Of a stretch of DNA of 64,000 nt, positions 11,881 through 23,209 are shown in pieces. Both the position numbers and the translations under genes were made by a program. Source of the DNA: Isoetes taiwanensis (Eukaryota; Streptophyta; Lycopodiopsida; Isoetales; Isoetaceae); assembly GCA_021234155.1 (NCBI GenBank), contig JAJEKV010000017.1, positions 9,989,525-10,053,524 of the forward strand, read 5' to 3'. Position 1 is the first letter of the stretch, and every line of letters starts with the position of its first letter. Under the pieces are notes generated by a model. That model made no database searches. It was not told the origin of the DNA and saw only the letters and a program-made list of their open reading frames with translations.

Positions 11881-11970
11881 TTGGAGACGCTCAGGTCTGA
11901 ACTGCTCCAGCAGTTCGAGGACGAATTGGAGACGCTCAGGTCTGAACTGCTCCAGCAGTTCGAGGACGAA
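11881..11970 (+). repeat. Two exact 45-bp tandem copies, in frame
   Basis: Bases 11881-11925 and 11926-11970 are identical 45-bp units. In one plus frame each unit reads LETLRSELLQQFEDE, so the duplication adds exactly 15 codons to a short frame ending RLGRQTGRL and a stop at 12000. The parent gene is not recognised; the frame has no good start. Confidence 0.9.
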
Positions 11971-12641
11971 CGGCTCGGACGTCAAACCGGCCGTCTATGA
12001 ATGCAGACTCTCTTGCATGTTTGAATAAATAAGTATAACTTAACAGTAGTTTCTACATTCTCATTCAAATTGGTTCTTTTCCTTTCCCTTTACTGAGTAT
12101 GTGAGCCATACTATGATGAGTTGATTCTGCTGCTACACACAGCTTCAGTGGGGATACTGGGATCGTATCTCCAGGAGGTGATGGATATGCGCACTCTATT
12201 GTGTCCTCCAACACTTCATTGATATGTATCATTGTACACTTTGTCAGCAGGCTTATTACTGCGGGACGTGGTTTTTAACCCTTCGGGGCGTGGTTTTTTA
12301 ACCCTGAGCAGTAAGATGTCTGCTGTGCTCTTTCTTTGTTTGGGTCCCATAAACAAATTCAATTTAATGGAGTATTTAATCTAAAATCAAGGTTCAAGGC
12401 CATAGCAACTGCCAAAATAATAGTTGTACACTCCTTTGTCAAAACATCTTAAAATCTTTGTGGTTTATGCTCCAAAGTGTGAATAACATGCTTTAAAATA
12501 ACAACACATATTGGCTATGTTTTTCATGTTCTAACATACCTAGCTCACACATTAATACACCACTCTTTGCAAACAATCACATGGAACGCCCATCGAAGGT
12601 GGGCAATTTTCTAGTTCTTATAAAGAAATTTCCATTAGTGC
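11971..12641. other. Intergenic stretch, no gene recognised
   Basis: Nothing codes convincingly here. Around 12,260-12,310 there is a short repeat (gggacgtggtttttaaccc and ggggcgtggttttttaaccc) but no transposon structure could be completed. Confidence 0.5.
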
Positions 12642-13294
12642 ATGACTGTTTCTAGATTTAGAACTTTTCTTTTGTTGCCTATTATGGTTCAGAGTAGGAT
12701 CAGTTTATTACCTTGGATGAGCATGTCCAAATATCTAGTCAATAAGTCCATTATTGCAACTGACTTTGACTCTCATGATGATAAGACAGACGATGAGGAG
12801 TGCGAAGATACCAAAAATGATGAGGAAAATGAAGGTGCCAATGGAGAAGAACATGCAACGCCCATGCCTACAGTCGAAGAAAGACAACGCAAAAGAAAAT
12901 CTGAAGTGGAGAAGCTTAAAGATACAGGTATAGACTATAATCCGGAAATGTTTGGTAGATATGGTACAGGAAAATCTAGAAGAATAGGAAGACAACCAAT
13001 TAGGTATCCTTCCTTGATGGCTGTGTTTGAACCCGGCACCCCCAGATCCCTTGAAGAAGCCCTTGATTCAGAAAAAGCTAATGAATGGTTAAAAGCAATG
13101 CAAGAAGAGATGGACTCATTTAAAGATACATGAACATACGAGCTAGTGAAATATCCAATAGGTAAAAATGTGGTTGGCAATAAGTGGATTTATAGAGTGA
13201 AAACAAACAGTGACGGGTCAAAAAATTTCAAAGCAAGATTAGTTGCACAGGGATTTTCTCAAAAGAAAAGAATTGATTACGAAGAAACATAGCC
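12642..13294 (+). pseudogene. Ty1/copia pol fragment (linker and start of RT)
   Basis: The frame holds an acidic linker and then SLEEALDSEKANEWLKAMQEE, followed, after an in-frame stop at 13131, by NVVGNKWIYRVKTNSDGS, FKARLVAQGFSQ and DYEET. These are the conserved blocks that open the copia reverse transcriptase. Similarity ends at about 13,294, where gypsy sequence on the opposite strand begins. Integrase and the catalytic RT box are absent. Confidence 0.85.
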
Positions 13295-13710
13295 TATGCG
13301 AAGCTTAGCTTGCTTCACCTTGACTTGAGCCAAACTTTATCTCTCAGCACAAACTCTCGAGGAGTTTTATGTCTATCTGCTAGACTCTTCAGATGTGCCT
13401 TTGCTGTTGAAGATATTCTCGCACTTCTACCATAAATTGCTGCATATCTGCTGTCGTTGTTGAGAAACTTCCACCTTGGGCACTAGATTATGCCACATAA
13501 CTAGGGTCAAGCATTGATAACCGCAACTGATCATGGGGGAGACATCTTCGATCACTCTTGCTTCATATTATTGTATGTAACTCGACCAGGTGGATGTAAT
13601 CGGCCCATTTGGATTCCTTGTTCCAATCATAGTTTCTCAACGTGCTCTCCAAAATTGTGTTGGTGCGGTCCCTTTTTGCCCATTTAACTGCAAATGATAA
13701 GCAAAACTCA

Positions 13711-14610
13711 TCAACAAGTTGGTGCAGCTCGTGTTGAAGAAGTCTTGCTAAACGTCGCTAAAGAACTTCGAATCTCTTTTGGTGATGATCGACCTGTGCA
13801 TTCCATGCAGCCTAAAAGAACTCTTATGTAGACCACACGGCTAGATCCAAAACGGTGTCTATGGTGTGGCATGGCAAGTATGTGCCCTTTTGATAAGTTA
13901 TATACCACAACCCTCAAGGCGACAAAGCTTCTTGTTGCCCTTGGAAGGCCCGCTATGAAATCCCTGCTGATAACTTCCCACTTGGCGTTTGACACCGCCC
14001 AAGGTTCCAAGACTCTCGAGGTTTGAAGTTGTTCTGCCTTTGTCTGCTGACGCCACTGACATTCTTGGATATATCTGACTATCTGCTTCTTCATGTCCGG
14101 CCAGAAGTAGCTACTTCTAATCTTGAAGTAGACCTTTATAAAATTTGCATGGCCGGAAATAGGGCTATTATGCGTGTCCTGGAAGATTTTTCTTACTCCT
14201 TATACTTTGGGTACGCATTGTTGTTCTTTGCTATTAAAGATTACCTTCATTTTTAAAATATTTGAAGGTTTCTCTTTCTTAATCCATCCTTGCACTCTTG
14301 CAAAGACTAGCCCATTATGTGCTTGAAATCCATGTTGGGGAAGATGGCTTCTTCTATCTTCTTGCTGAATTCGCTTGCCGAAGTGGAGATGGGATTGCAA
14401 ATTGATGCTTCAAAAGCTTGCCAATGAGTGGCGGCGTCTTAGCATCTTCATGGCTTCCCTCAATTGGGCTACATGCTCTTCCATTAATTTGCTGTAGATC
14501 ACGATGTCGTTGAAGAGAGATTGATGACGAACTCGTCCAAAACAATCTTCGAAGATGTTCCTCAAATGCATACAAGTTGGTGGAGCATTCCATAGACTCA
14601 AGGGCATCAC
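13711..14610 (-). pseudogene. Gypsy RT and integrase remnants of element C
   Basis: Frame 14,094-13,711 begins MKKQIVRYIQECQWRQQTKA and continues AKWEVISRDFIAGLPR, matching the zinc-binding region and the first DDE block of the integrase at 29.5 kb (MKKQVARHIKECQLCQQTKA). Frame 14,610-14,410 reads NDIVIYSKLMEEHVAQLREA, the remnant of the RT catalytic box, in which the expected FDDIL has become NDIVI. RNase H lies between but is mostly deleted. Not functional. Confidence 0.8.
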
Positions 14611-17600
14611 TGTGAAATCATAGTGCCCATACCGAGTTCTGAAGGAGTCTCTTCATCCTTATTTGATGATTGCCCGAACTTAAGTCGATTTTGTAGAAGA
14701 ATCTTGCTTCTTGGGGCTGATCCATTATGTCGTTTGCTTGTTGAGCTGCCCATGGTTGATGTACATCTTTAGACTTCCATCCTGGCCGAAAAGATCCCCA
14801 AGTCGATCAACTCCTACAACTGCTTCTTGAGCTCTGTTAGCTCGGAAGTGCTCATTCTATAAAGAGCTTTTGCTGGTCGGCTCTGCATCTTGTGCAAGAG
14901 TGATTTCACTGTACACCTATAGAGCAAAAGCTCTCAAATTTCATCAAGGAATATATCATGGGACTTCTTAATTAACTTAGAAATTGGCCAAGGCAACTGT
15001 TCCGAAGTAGCATCTTCCTTCTTACTCTTATGATCGGGGTCGACAACTTGTGGCTTAAGTATGACCTCATTCCTCATGATGCACTTAAGTAATTGCCTAC
15101 TGACATGCGTTGCACGATTGAAATTACTTCCTCAACTTAAATTCTAAGGTACTTGCCCTTTAGTGCTGGGATAAATATCTCTTGCTTATGATAATAAATT
15201 ATTGCCTTAGCCGGCTTTAATATTGCATGTCTATTATGAGGTCATAGTTGCCAATGTACATAAGTTGGTGCCGATGCTTTACTTAGCTCTGCTTAAGGTT
15301 GATGTCGAACTTGACTCTTGTTCCGTTGGTGCTGCTAATTACTTGGCCTTGCCATAATTACTGGCCTAGATTTAGACTTAAGAGTCTTGCTCTTAAAGAT
15401 GTCCGCCATCTAGGAGGTGCAAGGTTACAAGTTAAAGAACTACTTACATAAATCCTATGGCCACAAGTTTAGTAAGCATGACCTTACTTTTGGGCACACA
15501 TAGAAAACTATATGATTAGATAATTATTCTTGTTTTAGATCTAATCTATACTCTAGGATCTCCCTTTTCTTAATTATTGCCCTCGTGAAATAGTCCCACC
15601 TTTGAGTTGATGCCATCTAAGAAGTTGGCCGGACTTATTAGATTGCTTCCCTTCATTTGGTCGGATTATTCCTTATGCTGCGGAAGTACTCGTCATATAC
15701 ATGGTCGACGATTATCCTATTATTGAATCCTACTTAGCGAGGTGATCAAGCTCACGAAGAGGTTCCAATATGTTGGATATCTGTCAGCAATGTATACAAT
15801 TATTGTACTCCATACATTTTTCTTCCCAATCCTTGAAGCTTTGCTCAATTCTTGGGTCCATCTTTTTAAAAGAAAAGACAAAATCTACTCGAAATTTCGT
15901 CCCCATCCCATCATGGATGTTATCACCCATAATTCTAAGATATTCAACTATCTGATAGGTCCTCTAGCTTGCTTAAAGCTGGTGTAGTCATTAGTCATTG
16001 CAGTAGCAAGGCGATGATCCATAATTTGTTGAAAAGAATCTGGTATCCTTGGAGTTGTTGTATGATCATTCAAGTGCCCTGCTTTCTTTCATTGAACATA
16101 TTCTGACTCTGCTCGTCCTTAATGTTGATGCTGACTACCTTCATTAACATTATCCCTCTTAGTGGACTTGCTGATGTAGTGGCGACATAAAGCTTGGTGT
16201 TGCGTCCCAAAGGCTTGAAGGTAATGTTCACCACTGTGTAGAATCTTTCATGTCGGCTCATCTGCCTTGGAGGGTACGAGATTTGAGGATGATTCTTCTA
16301 AATCCTGAATTGATATTGCTGTGTTGACCTTGTTGATTTGATTCTTCATCTTGGCGGCCACATGCTGCTGTTATAAGGCTGAAGACAATGTTGAGTGCTT
16401 TACCACTTCTAACTGTGCAACTTCTTTTTCTGAGAGAAGTTTATTTGTATCCATGTGCAGGGACTAATCATGACTGATCAATTAGTAATGCTGGTATTAG
16501 GTCCCCCATGGTGCTTCTTGATGGTGTTAGACCTCCAATCTCTAAGGTGGAAGATCAAAGATTCATCATGAGCTTGCGATGGTGCTGTCGAGGTTGATGT
16601 AGCCGCTCTGAAGTATTGGGGCTGATGAGGAAGAAATTTGTTGCAGTCTCGCCATATTCCTATTTCTGAGCAGCCCACCCTTGCTGGCTTGTAATACCTC
16701 CTTAGCCAAAGCATCTTTGCTTGAAGTCTGAATCTGATACTACTATGGCCTCTATATCTGCTATAGTTGCCCTTCCTAGGAGGTATGCTCAGTCTCATCC
16801 TTCAGAACTCTTGATGTCATGAGTCGATGAAGTCGTCTACTTGTTGGTGGCATATTTCTGACATTAGTCATCGATGTCGGGCCCTTCCTCGAGATAATAT
16901 GGCACTTGGAGAATATCCTTGACTAGGAGATGTTCCTCCCCTAATGTGGTCAATTTTGTAAGTGCCATGATGCCCACTGGCTGTTGCATAGCCATCTTGG
17001 CAATTCTTATGTCTATCCTTGATGTCGCAATCATCCTTCCTATAGGCTCTCCTTTATTTTTCGTGTTCGGGCTTCCCTGTACACCGTCTTGGCTTTTGAT
17101 TTGCTGAAGTTTCCTTCATATGGTTGCCTTCTGTTTTCAACTCGTTGATGCTGTCGAGTGGCTCCACTGTCGAGGCTCGAGGATCTGCAACGAAGGTTCT
17201 CCTGACCTATATTACTGCCCTAAGCACAAGGCAACTAATACTACCACAACAACAATTACTTATGTCTACTTACTCTACAAACCCTATTTTTATACCTTTA
17301 TCCACTCTACCTCAAATGACCCACTTGGCATTTGGCACTTTACTAGACACTGAGGAAGGTACTTATTTACTGTTATGGGGTGGTAGAAGGAGACTTATTC
17401 ACTGGTTGTACTTGGTGTATTAGACTAAATTACCTAGATAAAATGAATTCCTAGATAATTATCTAGGCTACAAGGCATGGCAGAAGATACTTGATGGTAG
17501 TGCACCTATAACGTGTGTTGGTGTATCATACCAACGTGTGACAACAATTTCGAAGGCCTTGGCAACTAGCTTGGTTTCTAAGAAAAAGGCTTGATTGTGC

Positions 17601-17783
17601 TACCTGTATGTAGACAAGAAGACACTTAGCAAGATAAGAGCGACAACTAAGCTGGGATGAATGCAGATGCTGTCTCTATCTAGCTTAAGGGGTCTTGGTT
17701 CTGAGTCTAAGGCTTGGCCACTAATATTATCTAATATAATTAAGGCTTAAATCTAATTAAGAATTATAATTCAAACACAAACG

Positions 17784-17862
17784 ATGCCCGCCCTCAGTGG
17801 TTGGCACAAGGGGGTTTGGGGGGGTTCAACCCTGTGGGTGGGAGGTTCAATTCCCGCTACTA
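17784..17862 (+). other. tRNA-like module in element C (antisense to element)
   Basis: The segment reads CCCTCAGTGGTTGGCAC, resembling a D-arm/A-box, and about 35 bp later GGTTCAATTCCCGC, a perfect match to the Pol III B-box pattern GWTCRANNC. Related copies sit at the same relative place in elements A (41,584) and B (57,098, other strand), always antisense to the element. Confidence 0.4.
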
Positions 17863-18218
17863 TGGAGAATCGAGTCGAGGTGGTGGTGGCTTGCTTTTTG
17901 ACCCTGGTCGGCTACCTTGTTAGATCCATTGGCGGAGATAAATCTTGCATGCTGCCTTCTTCTTCCCATACTCCATATCTTGCTTCAGCTTTAAGTAGCG
18001 TCTCCCTGATGTTGCCCGCATTGGATATGGTTGCCGAGCGTAGGCCTCGTCTGTTCTTCGGCCTCCTCCTCTTCTTCTTTAGCCTCTTGCTCCCCCCTCT
18101 TGTTGGTGTGGTCCTTCCTCCTCGGGCTCATCCTCCCGCAGTTCATCTGGCTGTGGTTCTCCGATAACCATGCCCCCCCACGCCTAGCTTCACGCCTCTT
18201 TGTTCGCTTCTCCCTTGC

Positions 18219-18620
18219 CTACGTCTCTTCCTTCCTTTTCTTCTGCATTGATTGCTCGCTCCCCTTGCTGCTGTTGCTGCGGCTGGTTGCCGAGGTTGCT
18301 CCTACTGCTTGCTGCTCACCTACTCTTCCTGGTGTTGGGGTTGCTCCTGCTGCCGAGCTTGCTCCTACTGCCCGCTCTGCACCTACTCTTCTGGGTTTTT
18401 GGGGTTGCTCCTGCTGCCGAGGTTGCTCTTGCTGCTTGCTCCTCATCTGCAGAAGCGGACGCCACGATCTCAATTTCCCCCGAGCCTTGCGATCATTCAC
18501 CTGAAGTGATAAGCCGTTGTTCCTCCAAGAGTGAAACAATTTGTCTGAAGAGCTTGAATGGCTAAGTTCGTCGTCTGGCCTAGGTCGCAGGGTCTCAAGA
18601 ACTTGCTTGTCGCCGCCCAC
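18219..18620 (-). CDS. Cargo-like ORF of element C, unknown function
   Basis: This 133-codon minus-strand frame lies between the primer site and the pol region of element C, the same position where element D/E carries its H3-like ORF. It is rich in Q, P, R, A and G, with QQEQPRQQEQPQ and two related segments around VGASSAAGATPTPGRVGEQQ and VGATSA. No domain is recognised and I see no histone fold or MARTKQTAR tail. Low-complexity composition means it could also be non-coding. Confidence 0.3.
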   Translation of the reverse strand: MGGDKQVLETLRPRPDDELSHSSSSDKLFHSWRNNGLSLQVNDRKARGKLRSWRPLLQMRSKQQEQPRQQEQPQKPRRVGAERAVGASSAAGATPTPGRVGEQQAVGATSATSRSNSSKGSEQSMQKKRKEET

Positions 18621-19325
18621 CGTGAGTGCTTCAAACGTTCCGGTGCAAACTGGAGCTTCCAGCCTTCTAGCTACTTGTTTGGTCCTCCCAACAACTTAGC
18701 TTCCTTGATGGTGGCCTCTTCGAGCGATCTTGCCTCTATCAATGGTCGACTGTGTCTATTCGCGGCTCCTTTGGATCGATCTCGCCGGCTGTTCATTCGG
18801 TGGGCACTCTTATGGCAGCTTCAGAGATTACCTTATAATTCGCCTTACAAGGGTAAAGGGAAGGTTCAAGCTACCATTTGGGAACTTCTAGGGAGTAGAG
18901 GTGCTTCCATAGATTTAGTAGCTACTTTTCTTAAGAGTAATTTTATTATAACTATGGGTTATTAATTAAGGTACTTTCCCTAATCACTTAACTATTTCTC
19001 AAAATTTCCTAATTCCTTTTTGGGCCAAGTAGTGGTCATTTCACGCCATTTTCTTTCAAGCTTTCTTTTGAGCGATTTCTCGTTCAATTTTTGCTTGGAA
19101 GGTGTGGTTCATGAACAACTTGAGCTCAAATTACTAGAAGATTTCTTTGACTATATTATTTCTACCACTTAGACTATACTTAATCTAATTACGACCCTAC
19201 TAATGGGAAAAAAATTTCTCCCACATTTCGCGGATCAAGACTGGAATTCTCATTCCATTCCTTAGCTAGGCCAATTAGTCTACCTATTCAGGGACAGGGC
19301 TAGCTCTTGGTCAACCAAGAACATT

Positions 19326-19337
19326 GCTCTGATACCA
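19326..19337 (-). promoter_or_regulatory. Primer binding site of element C
   Basis: The minus strand reads TGGTATCAGAGC, complementary to the 3' end of plant initiator tRNA-Met, one base inside the LTR edge. Confidence 0.92.
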
Positions 19338-19338
19338 T

Positions 19339-20987
19339 TGTGACGCGCCGTACTAAATATACGGCTCCCAGCCGTACACTCCGTAGGAAATCCCCTATCC
19401 GGTCCTCCGACCGCACGGGCCCTCCGTCTACCCCGCACTCTGGGATCACCGTAGTGCGGGAAGGGGACACGAAGGTGTCTTGCGCGCCCTTCCCCTATGG
19501 GCTCCTATCACAGCGGAAGCATAAACATCATCAGAACTAGCAATAATAATACATCATACTACCTCAAAGGGTAGCTCATCCACATATCCATAGCTACAAA
19601 GAAGATAAACATATGCCATAAAACAGGAGAGCTCCTACCCATGGCTCCGAGTCATAAGGAGGATGACTGACTGGCTAGACCTCAAGATAGAGCAGACTGA
19701 GTCATAACAATGGCGGGGCTGGCTATAGACAATGGCTAGGGTTGACCACTCCATCCGCCCCTCCTGTGCATACTTTGCAGATGGGCTAGATCAAGCTCTG
19801 GCATGACTCTAGCCTTCCGGATATGCAATCCCATGGCATCACCCCTCGGGACTACTCCAGGTTGCATCTCCCTGGTCCGTCGAGGCAGGAAGGGTTGCAT
19901 CTCCCCTTCCCGGGGTCTAGAGGTTCCACGGGCGGCTAGAGAATCGTGGCGACACACGATTCGTACCCGACTTAACCCCCCAAAACAAGAGTCAAGCCAA
20001 CACTTGCAACTCTTGAGAGGCAGGGCGACACCATCGCCCCAGGAGGTGTCGGACCCATGCCCGGCCCACACGAAGTGACCGACCATAAGCCTAGCCCACT
20101 ATGGGATCCCCTGTAGCCCCCACTCGGCAGGGATCCTCCCTCCGCATTGCCTCTAGCCCCGTTGTGTAGTGCTGAGTCACATCATAGCCTCCATAGCCCG
20201 GTGGGTTCCTATGCACAGGCCGCATAATAATGGGAACTAAGAGGTCTAAACTAGGAGCATACTATATAATGGCTACTAGGTCTCTACCCCCCTTCCCAAT
20301 ACAAGAGGAGCAAACATGATCAACCACATCACATAACATCATATCATGATAAGCATCATAAGAACATCTTAACCTAATTCATACATATCTAACTTACAGT
20401 TAGGGTTCCTTGATTAGGGTTCAAGATGTTGAACAAGGGTTCTAGGATGGCTCTACTCTAGATAAGAAATACTAACCCATCTGGAGTGCTAACTTCCAGA
20501 TGAACTACTAAGAGCACTACTCTATATACCTGCTCCAGAAGCACTCCCTCCCAATCCTGGCGTCTCCATGGTCTTCGAGGTGTTCGAGGTAGCTCCCACT
20601 CCTGCTGATGCGCTCATGCTCTGGGGGCTGCCATGCTATGCTGTGCCACAGCAGACGGTTCTCGAAACGGAGTTTCGAGCGCGAAGAAGATTCCCAGACT
20701 GTTGGAGCCAGAAAAGAGGCCTAGGGTTAGGGTTTAGGCCTTTATAGGTTAGGGTCCACATGTTATGCCACGTGGCTCCAATATGGTAAGTCTGTGTGGC
20801 GGGTGCCCAATAGGTTAAGGCCACGTGGAAAGTGGTCTTAACCTAAGGTTGGCTAAGTTATATGAATAACTTAGTCATGCCCCCTAGTGCCACAATCTAT
20901 GGTATACAAGGCTATGAAGATAGACTTGTATAGTGACGGACCTGGAAATATACGTATTTATGGCGTATATTTCCCTGGAACATCACA
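19339..20987 (-). repeat. 5' LTR of element C
   Basis: About 1.65 kb bounded on the plus strand by TGTGACGCGCC and GGAACATCACA, so TG...CA with an extended TGTGA/TCACA end. It abuts the primer site. It shares with all other LTRs here the block TTGGGAAGGGGGGTAGAGAC (minus strand, near 20,290) and the block with the CTCCCCxxTCCGxxGxGGCAGG-like sequence, but is otherwise diverged from those of elements A, B and D/E. Confidence 0.85.
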
Positions 20988-21600
20988 CCCGCTCCTTGCA
21001 CATCCTATCTGGGGAACTAGAGTGCTCATTTCTCCTTCTAACAGGTTTTAGGGCGTTGCAGACATTGTGTAGGCGAGCCTTGAAAGGTGCGAATCTTCCA
21101 TGCTTATCACTTTCTAGCAGCATAGAATATTACGTTCCAAAGCAACTCTTTGCAGAAATAGGAACCCAGTATCTTGAAATTCTAGAATACCTAGTTCTTT
21201 TTTTGTCAACGAAATTGCTATGAAAGGGATAAGCCGCATGTTCAACAACATCTTTTGTTTGTTCTAAGTGACACAAATGAATTACTAAGCAAACATTATA
21301 TTATCAAACATTGGACATTAATAGTGGGCCAATCCCACTGATTTAGAACCAAAGATAGATAGATAGATAGTATTTTTAACGTCACGCCACTAGGCAGCAT
21401 CCAACTGGACATGTGACCACACACCACACTACATTGCTTGGTTGGGCCCTGCCCCCAACCACTTTACATTGCATCTGTGGGTTTTGACACCCAACAGTTC
21501 AGAGTGCGATTCTGGGCGGTCTCGAACTCGAGACCTATCGTTGCTAGACCTAGTGTGTTACACTAGACTAGAAATGTTCGCAGTGCCCTTTTCTCTATCT
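20988..21600. other. Stretch between element C and the copia fragment
   Basis: No convincing gene. Bases 21,354-21,370 are a (GATA)n microsatellite. A 96-codon frame overlapping the LTR edge has no recognisable domain. Bases 21,480-21,570 look like a degraded repeat tail with a B-box-like tctcgaactcgagacc. Confidence 0.5.
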
Positions 21601-23209
21601 CTTGAAGAAGAAATCAGATGTATTAATATTTGCAAAGTTTTCTGCAAACTTGTTGAAACTCAAATTGGCCTTCCTATTAAGAATTTATGCACTGACAATG
21701 TGATGAGTATAAATCCAAAGTTTTTCAGGCATTGCAGAACATAGGATTCAACATGAACTTACTATACAAGAGACATCACAACAAAATGGTACTTCTGAAC
21801 GAAAGAACCACACTGTTTTAACTTTAGTAAGATCTATGTTGATTCATGCAAATTTTTCAGTGCAATTTTAGGTCGAAAGGTGTTCTCACTGCTGTTTACA
21901 TTTAAAATCATCTCACTACATCTGCACTAAAATCTATTATTCCTTTGAGGCTTGGACAGGTATAAAACCATCAATTTCTCATTTGCGAATCTTTGGATGT
22001 ATTGCTTATGTACTTATTCCTCATAAAGATCACAAGAAACTTGACCCCAAAGATCGAAAGGTTATTTTTATTGGATAATCTGCAGATCCAAAGGCTTACA
22101 GGTTTTTTGACCCTGAGACACGTAATATGTCGATTAGTCATAATGCTATCTTTGATGAACCTACAATGGATAGGGATGTAGACTCAGTAAATCATTCAGA
22201 TAGTATTCTAACTGTTTTCTAGATGATGATTTTACTGGTACAATTCCTTATGCTTATCAAGCTGATGCTCCAGTTTTGCATGTTGCTAACAGAAGTGAGA
22301 ATGTAGAAGCGCTCTATGCAAATGTCGATATTCTTGCTGACGTTCATGCTCTTGACAATTTTGTTGATGAAGTCATTCCAAAAATTGTTGAGCCTAATCC
22401 AGAGAATAGTCTAAGACGCACAACTCGAACTTGGGTTCCTACTGAAAAGATTCTTGATTATCATGCCTTGGCTGTTTCTCATGATCCTGTTACATATGAG
22501 CAAGTTATCTCTTCACCAAATCATGAGATGTAGAAAATTGCAATGCAAGATGAATATGATTCTTTGCTTTCTAAAGATTGATATCTAAATGATACTCACA
22601 AATTGAAGGTATTGATTATAAAGAAACTTTTCCTCCAGTTGTGCGTTTGACCATTGTTCGTGCACTGTTAGCATTTGCAGTGCAATTTGACTTGAAAGTT
22701 CATCAGATGGATGTAAAGACTGATTTTCTTAATGGAGATATCACAGAAGAGATTTACATGGACCAGCCCAAAAGATTTTGCATTTCCAGAAAGGAGCGAA
22801 TGGTTTGTAAGTTGAATCGTTCCCTTTATGGGTTAAAACAAGCTTCAAGGAAATGGTATGAGAAAATGGATGCTTTTCTTTGTTCATTTGGTTTTCAATC
22901 ATTGCAGATCCTAATCTTTAAAGTAGGCATCATGGTAAGTCATTCATTTTCATTGCACTCTATGTTGATGATAATATTCTCGTTTGTAATAACATGGATC
23001 TAACCTCTGTCAAGAAGCATCTAATATCAACATTTGAGATGACTGCTTATGGTTGTTAGTCCAAAAAACTTGCATTTGTCTAAGTTGTATTCCCCAAACA
23101 GATCAAGAACAGGATGCCATGAAAGATATTCCTTACGCCAGTTTGGTTGGAGCTCTTCAATACATTGCACATGCTTCTCGCCCAGATATTTCATTTGCAA
23201 CTAATCTTT
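21601..23209 (+). pseudogene. Ty1/copia integrase-RT fragment
   Basis: Conserved copia blocks appear in order but in shifting frames: CTDNVMS (integrase catalytic region), GTSERKNHTVLTLVRSM-like text at 21,790-21,840, GYSADPKAYRFFDPETR-like text at 22,070, then QFDLKVHQMDVKTDFLNGDI, VCKLNRSLYGLKQASRKWYE, a YVDD box near 22,965 and YIAHASRPDISFATNLL. Gag, protease and RNase H are missing. It ends where the LTR of element G begins at 23,210. Confidence 0.9.

Larger units (their letters stand above)
13295..20987 (-). mobile_element. Decayed Ty3/gypsy chromovirus-like element C
   Basis: In minus-strand sense the element starts with a 5' LTR (20,987-19,339) and a tRNA-iMet primer site, carries a cargo-like ORF region at 18.6-17.9 kb, a tRNA-like module, then RT and integrase remnants at 14.9-13.7 kb. 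The left end at about 13,295 falls in the region homologous to 28.7 kb of element D/E, just after the integrase, so the chromodomain end and the 3' LTR are missing. Bases 15,560-16,060 are clearly related to 35,848-36,120 of element A. The coding parts are full of frameshifts. Confidence 0.8.

Noticed and set aside
17784-18565. Plus-strand Leu/Cys-rich frames
   Set aside because: Shadows of the Q/P/R-rich minus-strand region; composition reflects CTG/GCT-rich repeats.
21480-21570. Possible SINE or tRNA remnant with B-box-like sequence
   Set aside because: No A-box, no target duplication and no second copy in the window.
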